Shown: positions 12,401 to 19,878 of the stretch, piece by piece
Numbering within the stretch: the first letter of the stretch is position 1
How the letters are laid out: each line of letters opens with the position of its first letter
Assembly (NCBI GenBank): GCA_030248195.1
Contig: JASAND010019988.1
Coordinates: 62,001 to 126,000 of the forward strand
Length of the DNA stretch: 64,000 bases
DNA from: Trissonchulus latispiculum
Lineage: Eukaryota > Nematoda > Enoplea > Enoplida > Ironidae
Direction: 5' to 3'
Translations under genes and position numbers: made by a program
Notes under the pieces: generated by a model
What the model was told of the DNA's origin: nothing
What the model saw: only the letters and a program-made list of their open reading frames with translations
The model's database searches: none

Positions 12401-15099
12401 CCGGAAAAGTTTTGAAAATTTGCACATTTTTGGCAAACTGTAGACTTCATTCAGGGGAAGCCCAAAATTCCGGGGAGAGGGAGGTCGAGTTAGAGGGCCA
12501 GAGACACCAAAAAATACCCTGCAACGGTGCAACCAAAGTAATCATCCGAGATTGCAAAATAGTATTATTGATATTACGTAAGCAGCGGTTTTTTCTCGCT
12601 AACTTTAATCTGGGCTTATTCTAGTGGGGGGTGGGGGCCCCCTCCATAAACACCCTTCCCTCCCCCCAAAAATCGTCCCCCCCAGAAATCGCCCCCCCCC
12701 CAAAAAAGTGGGTGCCCCTTTTGGTACCAACTTTTATCCTGAAAAAATCGCTGAAAAGGCCAAATTTTCAAAAATTTTCCGGCTTCGCCGGAGATTTTTA
12801 GTCGATTTTTGCCTATTTAAGCACTATTTTTGCACTAAAAACTAACTTTTTTGGCGATTACTATAAAAATAGCGCAATTTCTAGCATTCTTTAGAAAAAT
12901 TTTGAAAACTTCCCCTCCCAAGAATGACTCGCCCCCCGAGGCCCCCCCCCAAAAATTCCCTAGAATAAGCCCAGTTAATGCTTAACACACGAATATGTAC
13001 GATTATACAGAAAACAAAGTCATACCTCGTAACTACCATCATAACCAATACTGTACAATAAGCGTCCACTAATGTTCCAAAACGCTGCCAACAGTACGAG
13101 CAACAACACTGCCTGAATAAAACAGCATAGCACTGATTACTCTGCAAGCATGGTCCCAGCTTAAACCGTTTGCTGATAATGAAATCAGCAGTATTAAAGA
13201 TACATAGCCAAAGACATTTTTAAACCGCTAACCATAAAAATATCACTTCATCTAATCTCGGCTCAAGGCGGGATGGATATATAGATAGCTCTTTTCCATA
13301 ATAGCCACATATCTTATGTTTACATTTAATTCCTCAGTTACATTGTAACTTGCCCTGACTCCATCTTAGGCATGCGACAGACAAAAACTGGCAGATCTCC
13401 TCATCAGCACTCAAAAGATACCAAACAAGATTTGGCTATTTGAAAACAACAGATCTTGGCGGTTCGTACGGGGAGAGGGGTGGTTTCCCTACAATCGACC
13501 CCACCCCCACTTGTTCGGCTTCCCCCCCACTCACTACTAGCGCCCAGAAAACGCCATTTGGTCAAAAATAGTCCTGTGGCAGGACGGAAGTAGTTCCAAG
13601 GGTAAACCTTTAGCTATACCTTACCACACTGGGGGGGGGTCTTTCAACTTATTATTGCCTAAAATAAACCCAGCTTCTAGTATATATAATACGTAGAAAA
13701 CAGGCTAACTTTACTGACGTTTTGGCAATTAAAGGTAAAAGTGACCCCTGGAGAGAACTCCAACCTACAGAAGGTTATAGGGTGCCGGTGCTCATCTCCG
13801 GATTCACAGCCCGAAGCCAGGAGCGACAACTCTAATGTTGACTACATCTGTGGAAGGGGGGGCCAACCCTTCATCAGGCATCACGCCAGAACACAGACTC
13901 CTGTTACCTTCCCACCGCAGTGGTACCCATTTACCGACCGGTTAAGGATAGACAGCTGGGTTGGCTGGAGCCCACGGCGAACCGATATGTGCTTAGTCCC
14001 TTGCTCAAGGGGATTTGCGAAAGTCTTGTAGCAGCGGGGGTTCGAACCTGGACCGTAAGATCTTTAGTCGAACACCTTACCACTCGGCCATCGCGGCACT
14101 CGGCAATTGCAGACTATTTTCTTACTTTTTTGCCTAGAGAAAGCACAGAATAGTATATACAACGTTTATTTCAAAATTTGTACCCGTCCTTACAGAAGAC
14201 TCTATCTGACTCCAGAGACCATAGACAAATCCAAAGATGTGTCGATCCAGTTTATACAATCTGGCCTTTTTATAGGCGTCTTCGTCGATAATTTCCGCCA
14301 CATCTGACGGCCGTTCCACCGCATCACGATGCCGCTTGTACTAAAATGGTTACAAAGAGAAACTATTTATATTACCGAAACAAAAAAGCAAAAAGCTAGA
14401 ACTAGGGTTGGGCATCGGAAAAAAGTCAAAGAAGAAATGGGCTTTTCCGTTTTTTCCGGAGGGTCATTCTAGGAAGTTTTAGACATGCTCAGATTGAGCA
14501 TTTTGACGATTTTTCTCAAGTTTTGTTTACTTTTCCAAATGTTCAGTTTTGGTGTGAGTTTTCTCATATCTGAAGCGCGAGCTACATAAATTGAAACATT
14601 CTATTTTTTGGCATAAGCCTCACAAAGAATTATCGAAAATGCTGTTTATAATAAATAAAATATTTTACCATGTTGTTTGGTTACATTAAGAAATTCAATG
14701 GGAAATTGTGTGCTGTGTTGGCTCTGAATTAATTACAATTGATCAGATTTTATTTTTTGATCCGCTCATTTTTGAACTACAAACGAAGTTTTCTGGCGAC
14801 TACTATAGCAATGTCGCATTTTAGCATGTTTTTTGAAAAATTTTTGCACCCCTCCCCCAACAATGACTCGCCCCTCAAGGGCACCCCCAATAAAAATTCT
14901 CTAGAATAAGCCCAGATGCACTATTACCGACCATTTAATTACAAGACCTTGTTAGCTTTGCAAGGAACGATTGTGCTCGTGGACATTCAGCGAAATAAAT
15001 AACCACTCGACATACCTGACGATAACTAAGGTATGTTTCCCAAAAGTACATTAACCATATAAAGCAAAAGGTTGCCCAAAAAATCGTAGTAGGATCCAT
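185..15099 (-). CDS. ZMPSTE24: ZMPSTE24/STE24 CAAX prenyl protease, gene span (8 exons found, one or more missing)
   Basis: Zinc metalloprotease of the ER and inner nuclear membrane. The M48 family removes the last three residues of prenylated CAAX proteins and performs the second cleavage of prelamin A. Eight exons on the minus strand join in frame: 15099-15016, 14340-14194, 13112-13026, 11664-11548, 11277-11125, 6704-6563, 6069-5861 and 403-185. They give about 385 residues; vertebrate orthologues have about 475. Family blocks visible include [42 protein letters not shown], the SHSNAYFYGF-type block (here [10 protein letters not shown]), the EFQAD block with the third zinc ligand, and [15 protein letters not shown] at the C terminus. 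The HExxH zinc-binding exon, expected between 5861 and 403, was not seen in any minus-strand frame. It is either in sequence lost from the assembly, since satellite arrays lie there, or truly absent. Introns are swollen by transposons. Confidence 0.93.
404..1449. other. Intronic/undefined sequence
   Basis: About 1 kb inside the ZMPSTE24 span. No exon-like homology, RNA gene or TIR element was recognised. Read on the minus strand it contains no HELGHW or SPYNE-type coding. Confidence 0.5.
1450..2651. mobile_element. Foldback-type element with ~340-bp inverted repeats
   Basis: The left arm (1450-about 1800) and right arm (about 2313-2651) are inverted copies beginning GGGGGAAAATGCCCTCGACG. Each arm carries subterminal direct repeats of 52 bp containing GCGCCGAATAGG, about four on the left and three on the right. 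Candidate target duplication is CTA (1447-1449 and 2652-2654). The ~500-bp centre is AT-rich with no ORF, so the element is non-autonomous. Superfamily unresolved. Confidence 0.85.
2805..3555 (+). repeat. Satellite array, 58-bp monomers in 116-bp dimers
   Basis: About 12 copies of a 58-59-bp monomer, each with TTAGGCTGGAAGGCCACTG and a GGCC-N9-GGCC palindrome. Two monomer variants (TTTTCAGAACTTT and CTACAGAACATTA starts) mostly alternate, giving a higher-order unit of about 116-118 bp. The array starts about 150 bp after the foldback element. Confidence 0.93.
3640..4745 (+). repeat. Satellite array, 139-149-bp monomers
   Basis: Seven copies of AATGTTCGCCTCACCAAGGG (start positions about 3754, 3893, 4042, 4182, 4322, 4471, 4620). 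Each is followed by a TTTGATACC stretch and GGTCAGGGCGCCACAGGCCG. Monomer length alternates between about 140 and 149 bp. Overlapping ORFs in several frames are artefacts of the repeat. Confidence 0.95.
4746..5577. other. GC-rich unassigned sequence after the satellite
   Basis: Starts with degenerate satellite; a GGCCAGGGCGCCACA remnant lies near 5060. It continues with poly-G/poly-C tracts. Open frames here are compositional. No gene recognised. Confidence 0.5.
5578..5605. repeat. Perfect 12-bp stem hairpin
   Basis: TAGGGGGAGCGC, loop TAAC, GCGCTCCCCCTA: a perfect inverted repeat about 255 bp 3' of ZMPSTE24 exon 7. Probably a transposon end or foldback remnant. Confidence 0.8.
5861..6069 (-). 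CDS. ZMPSTE24: ZMPSTE24 exon 7
   Basis: Starts after acceptor ATCCCAG and completes the split Gly codon, giving [19 protein letters not shown] and then [11 protein letters not shown]. An acidic/serine-rich variable loop follows. I chose donor GAG|GTAGCT (209 nt). An alternative, AAG|GTGGGG, ends the exon at 5897 in the same phase. Confidence 0.92.
6563..6704 (-). CDS. ZMPSTE24: ZMPSTE24 exon 6
   Basis: 142 nt from acceptor GTTTAG to donor GAAG|GTTCGC. It encodes [20 protein letters not shown] and ends in KKLYVVEG, splitting the Gly codon after its first base. The next exon starts with the remaining two bases, so the join is exact. Confidence 0.95.
6705..7316. other. ZMPSTE24 intron 5 (part) and 3' flank of the Penelope-like element
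   Basis: AT-rich sequence with no coding homology. A short stretch at 7115-7160 on the minus strand resembles part of a hammerhead ribozyme core; it is discussed in the findings. Confidence 0.4.
7100..9090 (-). mobile_element. Penelope-like retroelement copy
   Basis: The RT ORF plus a short AT-rich 3' flank. The 5' end is lost near 9080-9090, where the sequence changes abruptly to a G-rich tract. This is typical of incomplete reverse transcription. The 3' limit is not defined. Confidence 0.6.
7317..9080 (-). CDS. Reverse transcriptase of a Penelope-like retroelement, 5'-truncated
   Basis: One open frame of about 585 codons, read from roughly 9080 to a stop at 7317. No ATG is evident: the codon at 9038-9036 is GTG and homologous-looking residues ([18 protein letters not shown]) continue upstream of it. 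Numbering from that GTG, a short CxC segment and [13 protein letters not shown] lie near residues 21-45. RT motif A is [12 protein letters not shown] (Asp295), motif B is [16 protein letters not shown] (376-391) and motif C is YIDD (420-423). This layout matches an RT group common in aquatic invertebrates and usually linked to Penelope-like elements. No GIY-YIG endonuclease was seen. It sits in ZMPSTE24 intron 5 in the same orientation as the gene. All catalytic residues are intact, so the insertion may be recent. Confidence 0.85.
   Translation of the reverse strand, partial: PLNYILYDKPFSSQVSNYKQFASTVNLDDDVSGNCDCANSKFKDNFHGHVVTGDLNIISDTNLRRLFEKGTKYRLLSKGNSTELVKEVESAISKYLQKNKFKDKDIFYPWIQSVVGEVVQELENHNFCFVKEKPFNYQELERLKRHFVITSVDKASQNYAFICKTLYRKVLINELGLNNANSNDTYEVSGENKETIINKLLQKCNDFGHNIDFSDKKLPFIQLLPKFHKNPIKFRTIVSSRAAVTNSLSKDIGYSLKTILKRMKAYSSTIARCNGGCNPFWIIDSSKPIINCLRQISMQNNAKSVYTFDFSQLYTNLRHDKIIEAINAIAKIAFGHNQRKLNFGFKSAYFSDNTSKRYVDYETFCEMCKWLVDNAYFCVGGKVFRQKVGIPMGTSCGPFLANLVLFYYEFKFIKLLTNRNDYKTLELLKYVFRYIDDITVINDGGIFIELWKLIYPSDLELNLVNEHFSLADVLDIKINIDNGKFITSVFDKKRFFSFNAVSLPEIKSNISKFCCYNVFANEIIRISNLCSNSDDFLKISTELYQKLIQKKYKVRSLKRYFLKSCKHKNFNNFLDISPLNSWIHISK
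9091..9390 (+). repeat. G-rich low-complexity tract
   Basis: About 300 bp of GGTGG/GGGG-rich sequence on the plus strand with strong strand asymmetry. It holds many runs of four or more G within short distances, so quadruplex formation is plausible. Overlapping open frames are compositional. Confidence 0.75.
9391..11124. other. ZMPSTE24 intron 5, remainder
   Basis: Mostly AT-rich unassigned sequence. At 10590-11090 it carries a degraded MITE of the CCGG-core group: a CCGGCGAAGCCGG palindrome near 10873 and poly-G/poly-C tracts at 10997-11045. No exon recognised. Confidence 0.5.
11125..11277 (-). CDS. ZMPSTE24: ZMPSTE24 exon 5
   Basis: 51 codons from acceptor TTTTTTAG to donor TTG|GTAAGA. 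It encodes [19 protein letters not shown] and two hydrophobic helices around [12 protein letters not shown], as in the family. Confidence 0.95.
11548..11664 (-). CDS. ZMPSTE24: ZMPSTE24 exon 4
   Basis: 39 codons between acceptor TTTTTTAG and donor CAG|GTAACA. It encodes a transmembrane helix and the strongly conserved [20 protein letters not shown] block. Confidence 0.95.
11665..12223. other. ZMPSTE24 intron 3, unassigned part
   Basis: About 560 bp of AT-rich sequence. No coding or element ends recognised. Confidence 0.5.
12224..12521. mobile_element. MITE, CAGGG-ended family
   Basis: Inverted ends CAGGGCATTTTTAGG and CCAAAAAATACCCTG with a candidate 5-bp duplication CAAAG/CAACG (one mismatch). 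An internal CCGGCGCGGCCGG core is present. Similar to 23270-23637 and 24080-24421. Confidence 0.8.
12610..12974. mobile_element. MITE, CTGG-ended family
   Basis: Ends are an exact 15-bp inverted repeat CTGGGCTTATTCTAG. Perfect 5-bp target duplication TTAAT at 12605-12609 and 12975-12979. Inside are poly-G and poly-C tracts near both ends and a CCGGCTTCGCCGG palindrome near 12779. 365 bp, non-coding. It lies in ZMPSTE24 intron 3. Confidence 0.92.
13026..13112 (-). CDS. ZMPSTE24: ZMPSTE24 exon 3
   Basis: 29 codons after acceptor TTATTCAG, ending GAG|GTATG. It is a hydrophobic segment followed by [19 protein letters not shown], which fits the family's LSGRF..YAGFGPEYE block. This reading comes from hand translation and splicing; no long open frame covers it. 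Confidence 0.88.
13560..13673. mobile_element. Fragments: SINE tail and CTGG-MITE end
   Basis: GTCCTGTGGCAGGACGGA near 13573 matches the tail of the SINE at 25365. The right edge, CCTAAAATAAACCCAG at 13658-13673, matches the right end of the MITE at 20796-20878. The left end is not found. Confidence 0.5.
13731..14101 (-). mobile_element. tRNA-derived SINE, copy 1 (inverted)
   Basis: On the minus strand a tRNA-like head starts near 14101. Its A box (TGGCCGAGTGGT) and B box (GGTTCGAACCC) are followed by a body with CCAACCCAGCTGTC, GGTGGGAAGGTAACAGGAGT and GAGCACCGGCACCCTATA. Candidate 7-bp duplication GGCAATT at 13724-13730 and 14102-14108. Head and body match the copy at 22862-23250. It sits in ZMPSTE24 intron 2. 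Confidence 0.9.
14194..14340 (-). CDS. ZMPSTE24: ZMPSTE24 exon 2
   Basis: 49 codons between acceptor TTTTAG and donor TCT|GTAAGG. It encodes the luminal/nuclear segment [20 protein letters not shown], corresponding to the family's [20 protein letters not shown]. Phase 0 at both ends. Confidence 0.93.
14740..14915. mobile_element. Truncated CTGG-ended MITE
   Basis: The right half only: it ends CTCTAGAATAAGCCCAG at 14915 and closely matches the right part of the copy at 12610-12974, including its CCCC-rich run and the 'aatgactcgcccc' stretch. It lies in ZMPSTE24 intron 1. Confidence 0.75.
15016..15099 (-). CDS. ZMPSTE24: ZMPSTE24 exon 1
   Basis: Coding starts at ATG 15099-15097 and runs 28 codons to donor CAG|GTATG. 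It encodes the first transmembrane segment, ending [11 protein letters not shown] and matching the family's YLWETFLAQRQ. The intron falls between codons (phase 0). Confidence 0.9.
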
Positions 15100-15278
15100 T
15101 TGTACTGAAATAAAAATCTTCAAAAAGTATTAACTACGCTATTAAAAAGCTTAGATAAAATACAGCATATCTAGACCAAAAAATGATAGCAAACTAGATA
15201 AGCTATGAGCTGGAAACGTAGCTGAATCAATCGGCGGTACGCAAGAGATTGTTTGCTTCCTTGAACAAAACATATTGC

Positions 15279-15634
15279 CTGGATTTACTTTGGGCGAAAA
15301 AGCGGAAAGTAGAGTGAGGTTTAGTAGAGTGAGTTAAAAAGTGCGGGAGGCCTAGTGGTCTAAAATCACCAAAAATAAAGTAAAACATGTATACTACTGT
15401 AACTATGCTAAAACGTGCTCAAAATTTTAGCACAAAAAGCTACTTCCAGACCAAAAAAATTCCGCCAAAGCCGGAAAATTTGACCAAAAATCTTTCTAAT
15501 TCGGCAATTTCTGGGTAGCTCAAGGTGAGTGGGGGAAGCCAAAAACAGTGGGAATAAGAGCAAAAGGCAAAAGTTGGGGGGAGGGGGTAGAGTGATGAGA
15601 AATTTGAAATATGGGGGCGCAAAAGTGAACCCAG
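15279..15634. mobile_element. Diverged CTGG-ended MITE
   Basis: Ends CTGGATTTACTTTGGGC and GCAAAAGTGAACCCAG with near-matching 5-bp flanks ATTGC/ATTAC. It has a degenerate CCGG core near 15463 and a G-run near 15575. It also contains a 26-bp stretch (about 15340) resembling the A-box start of the SINE at 25365. Confidence 0.65.
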
Positions 15635-15639
15635 ATTAC

Positions 15640-15960
15640 GTAGACCATTGTGCTGATTTCATAGTTACAGTCCCGAGTAGACGCGCGTCGACGCTTTCAA
15701 ATGTAGCGTCTCGCCCAGAAGACATACTACCACTGGAAGCGTCGAATGTGAGTCAACGCGCCCATTTGTAGCATCCCAGTTTACGCGCATTGAAGCAAGT
15801 TCACGGGATCTGTAGCACGCAAAAGTACACATAAGGACGTCATCGAGCGCACACCTGCGTACGTGACTATGACGTCACCTTTATACTTCGGTTCCATCGG
15901 CTGAATGAGCCAAAGGCTGATGTGTCACTCATCACTATGAGCTCAGTACAGGGACCTTCA
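15640..15960. promoter_or_regulatory. CpG-richer block with a CRE palindrome upstream of ZMPSTE24
   Basis: 540-860 bp upstream of the ZMPSTE24 start codon. The block is locally rich in CpG (ACGCGCGTCGACGC near 15682) and contains TGACGTCA near 15872, the consensus CRE. Promoter function is inference only; a decayed repeat is equally possible. Confidence 0.3.
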
Positions 15961-16552
15961 GTGGTGCAACGTTTTCAAATTTTAACTGCTAGATAAACCC
16001 TTTTCAAAAGATCAGCCAAACCAAAACTTTGTTATGCACCCACTAAGGAATTCATGCTGCTAAAACTGTACTGTGGTGAAACTGTCCGACCGCCAATTAG
16101 CGTTACATATTTGCTTCAAATAGAACAGCGGTCGCGTCAACGGAGGGAGGACGGCTCGTTAAGTTTTATTTTGTTCCCTTCAAGTTTGGCATGATGCTGG
16201 TTCCGGGTTCAAGTGGACTTTGAGATTTCATGTTCCCGCTTTCCACGCGGATATTTTCCAGTAAGTTGCAGCAAAGTTTAAAGATCAAATGCAATTCCGC
16301 TAGAAGCGTAATTCTGAGTTTGAGCAAGAACAAAAGTCACGGTCACAAGATTCTGAAACTAAAGGCACCTATTTTGCAATTTGCTATTAATGTCTTAAAT
16401 TTGAATTACTACAAGTTCTCAGGGCTTCCCGTAAACTGTGCTTTTCAGGATCTAAGCTCTGAATATAATTCAATATCTCAAGGCTCTTTTTAAATCTCTA
16501 AAATCTCCGCAGAGGGCAGTCTGTCAAATTCTGTCACTTGGGTGCCCCAGAG
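15961..16552. other. Intergenic, unassigned
   Basis: AT-rich; a short plus-strand open frame at 16230-16493 has no recognisable similarity. Nothing else seen. Confidence 0.5.
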
Positions 16553-18028
16553 TTGGACGCGGGCCGCGGGTACCCGCGGGGCGGGGCGGGTACCCGCGGG
16601 GCGGGCCGGGGCGGGCCGAAATTTACTACCCGCAGCGGCCCGCGCGGGCCGATGCGGGCCGATTTTTATAGTTACAGCATGACTTTTTAAGCTTAAATTT
16701 AAAAGTTTTATACAATATTTTTGACTTTGAAATCAGAAAACCTACACTGAATTAACGGATTCTTTCTCGATTACCCATGCCACCGCTCAAAATTCTGAAA
16801 GCTTGGCCAATTGAGCTAAAATTTGGAATGCGCATGTTTTCGAGCACACTGAGTTCAAACATTGCAAAATTTGCCGATTTCTCAAAATTCGTTTCTTTCG
16901 ATTCGGGGGCTGCTGAAACATTTTGGTCTTTGATTTTGCTGAAAAGTTGAAAATGAAGGTTTTCTGGATCGCAGAACATGAATACGGTGTAGATTTTTCG
17001 AGCTTTTTGTTAGCTCAATGAAAGCTTACATCTTAAGCTTACAACTTTACCTAAGACCGAACTATAACAAAAACTAGAAACGAAAAATGGACTTCAGGTT
17101 CGTGTTCTACCATCCAGAAGCCCTCTGCATGCAAATATTCAATAAAAGTTAAGACAAAAAATTTTCGGTTTCCTTTGCTCCCCCCCCCCTTGCGAATAGA
17201 AAATCGGAAACTTTTGCGATATATTTGAACTCAGCATCGAAAACATGCCCATGCCAAATTTTCGCTCAATTGTTTAAGTTTTAAGAATTTTGAATGGTGG
17301 GGTTTAAGTTTTAAGAATTTTGAATTTTGAATGGTCTTTAGAGACAAGACCCAAATTAACTACTAATTGTACATTTTATATATAATGACCACGACTAGAG
17401 ATGCACCGGCGCCGGGGCCGGGGTCAGAGCCAGGCCCCAGTGTATCCCTAACCACGACTTAATGTGCAAGTTTTGGGTATTGTTAAATATATTATTAAAA
17501 CAATTTATTAAGTTCGAAATTAATTATTTGAATACCAGGTTGCCTCCCTGTTGCCTGGAAGACACCCTCAAATCAGAAGGCCCCTCAATTTCCAAATTTA
17601 TCAGGTTATCGTAAGAAATAGGTGCAAAATTCTCTATTGAAGTGTTCGTTCAAACATATGAACTTTTTCCCCGACCAAGTTAGATTCTCAGTCGGCAGCA
17701 AAGTTTCTAGCAGGTTACAGATTTAGAGAAATAACTAAATGACATGTTGATTAAATTAGATTAAATTGCGAAGCATTTCTGTAAAAGCAGGGAAAGTCTT
17801 TTGATAGCAAAATATTCACAATTGTGGCAACTAAAACTTTTAACTAAAACGCTACTTTTTATACGCATTAAATAGTATTCATAACATAAAATAATCGCAT
17901 TTATTGTGCGGGCCTTTGCGGGCCGAAAATTGTAGATGCGGACCGCGGGCCGGACCTGTGCGGGCCGAAAATTTGAGTGCGGGCTGCGGGGCGGGTGCGG
18001 GCCGCAAATTTCGGCCCGCGTCCAACTT
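16553..18028. mobile_element. 1.5-kb element with GC-rich GCGGGCC arms
   Basis: Terminal inverted repeat GTTGGACGCGGGCCG (left end 16553) and CGGCCCGCGTCCAAC (right end about 18028). Next to each end is a ~100-bp block of GCGGGCC/GGTACCCGCGG repeats. The interior is AT-rich and non-coding. No convincing target duplication. A separate TAGAGATGCACCGGCGCCGG repeat end lies inside near 17397. Confidence 0.75.
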
Positions 18029-19006
18029 ACATGGCTATGACTATTCATTCGAATAATTTCGCTAGTCTAGATTGTTTCATTTTTGATTTTCCCTATTGTG
18101 AAACAATAACGATGAATTTTTAAATTATGGTGCAAATTGGCCCAGACCAAAGTTTCAGCGAGACCGACACTGACAGATGGAAAATAGCGTGTATAGCAAA
18201 GTCGGAAGGCATTCCAAAACTAATCACTACCTACTATAAAAACAACTAAACTAAAATCAACAAGAAAGAGAAGTCAAGCTGTTTATTTGTCACAATTAGG
18301 ACGTACTTATACACCAGATATCTTTCACAATCAAGACACAAAACAAAGGACAATATTTATTGAAGAAAACAACTTAATCCCCGCAGTTTCGAAATAGTAT
18401 TTATAAATTTTGAGGCAAGGTTCAACAATTTAGAATTTTACAAGGTATATATTTTATTTATTGACATATTCCTATTTCGAGTAGAAAATAGTAACGAAGG
18501 CATATCGAGACATGAATAACAAGAATAGCACAATATGCATTGATACATGGAAACACCATTAAATACACATTGAGAAAACTTTAAATTTACAGAAAAGAAG
18601 ATTAACTTAATATCCCGTGAAATCTAACTTCAAGTATTATTTCAACTTGAACACTTCAAAAACCAGAAACGGACTATGGACCAACTATTTTAACAATAGT
18701 TCGAAATAATTAATCATCCCACAACGAACCTTTAAAAGGATTTGCTTTAATTCAAAACAAAATTTAAATAGTAAAATGTTCGGTGAACATCAAGAGCTTC
18801 TACTTAAAACTGCTTGAAGGGAAGAAGCTCAACAAATTAGCGTTTCCAGCAAGTGTCCTGTATCGACTCTCCGTTCCAAAAAACTAAAAGTTCGCAACAA
18901 ATCTCACTAAAACACTGAATTTGTAGAAAAATGAAATGCCACTTTTAATTCCATTCCCCTGGAAAAAAGACAAAATGCAGTAAACAATGGTTCTACGAGC
19001 ATGCTG
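18029..19006. other. AT-rich intergenic sequence
   Basis: About 1 kb with no open frame, RNA gene or element end recognised. Confidence 0.5.
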
Positions 19007-19310
19007 CTGGCGTACTTCTAAGCAAAAATTTATGGGGGGGGGGCGATACGGGGGGCTCAAAGAAGTTTTTTTAGGTTTTTTGTGTAAAATTTTTAGGTTA
19101 TTTGTGTGAATAATGCTAAAAATCGCTAAAAAACTAACTAATGTTTGGTGTTTTTAAGCTAAAATAGTGGAAATTTAGGCAAAAATCCGGCGCAGCCGGA
19201 AAATTTTTTGAAAATTTAGGGTAAAAATGGCAATTTTTGGGGTTATGGGGGAGGTCAAAATTTATGGGGGGAACCTTCCGAATGGGCCACCCCCAGTAGA
19301 AGTAAGCCAG
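19007..19310. mobile_element. MITE, CTGG-ended family
   Basis: Ends CTGGCGTACTTCTA and TAGAAGTAAGCCAG (one mismatch), the same termini as 22311-22683. Contains G-runs at 19034-19055 and a CCGGCGCAGCCGG core at 19188. No clear target duplication. Confidence 0.75.
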
Positions 19311-19777
19311 ACATGCAGGTTATCTGCGCAGTTTTCATGAAACTCAACGCCCATGTATTTTCCACACGTCAATTCAGAACAGTTTCAAATTTCAAACCAA
19401 TAGAAAAAAATCACATGCGAGAGCTTACAGAGAAGAGACGCTTACAGCACAAAAGTTTTCAGCGATTTTTCAAACCAGACATTAAACTGCTTTAAAAATA
19501 AACTAATATTAGCTTCGTTGCCAGTCCCTACCGTCGATCCAATCAATAACGCATAAATGACATGTTCTACTCACAAAACCGCGAATAAAGAAATAAAAAT
19601 TACGATATACATATATTGTAGATACACAAATACAAGTACATAAACCACAAAAATGAGAACTGAAATCAGTACATGAATAGTAACGTCAAAGGGGGGCTCA
19701 CCATCACCCAACACTTAACGTATACACTTGTTCCATTCACACAAAAATTAGAGGATAACCTATAGCAAATTAAATCA
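19311..19777. other. Downstream flank of DPY30
   Basis: AT-rich sequence with an open frame at 19313-19495 that has no recognisable similarity. No further gene. Confidence 0.5.
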
Positions 19778-19783
19778 TTTATT
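19778..19783 (-). promoter_or_regulatory. Poly(A) signal of DPY30
   Basis: AATAAA on the minus strand starts four bases after the DPY30 stop codon (19790-19788). This implies an extremely short 3' UTR if used. No other AATAAA was sought further downstream. Confidence 0.6.
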
Positions 19784-19787
19784 CAAA

Positions 19788-19878
19788 TTAAGCCTGAAGG
19801 CGCCCAGAAGCCTGCATTTTGAATTTATCCTTGTTGACAATCAGATAATCAGCCATAAATTGGATTGGATCCGCGGGG
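19788..19878 (-). CDS. DPY30: DPY30 exon 3
   Basis: 91 nt: one base completes Arg, then [19 protein letters not shown] and a short tail to TAA. It is the second helix of the Dpy-30 motif. Confidence 0.95.

Noticed and set aside
13380..13430. Minus-strand CTGATGAGG as a hammerhead ribozyme
   Set aside because: No GAAA partner or stem II/III pairing around it.
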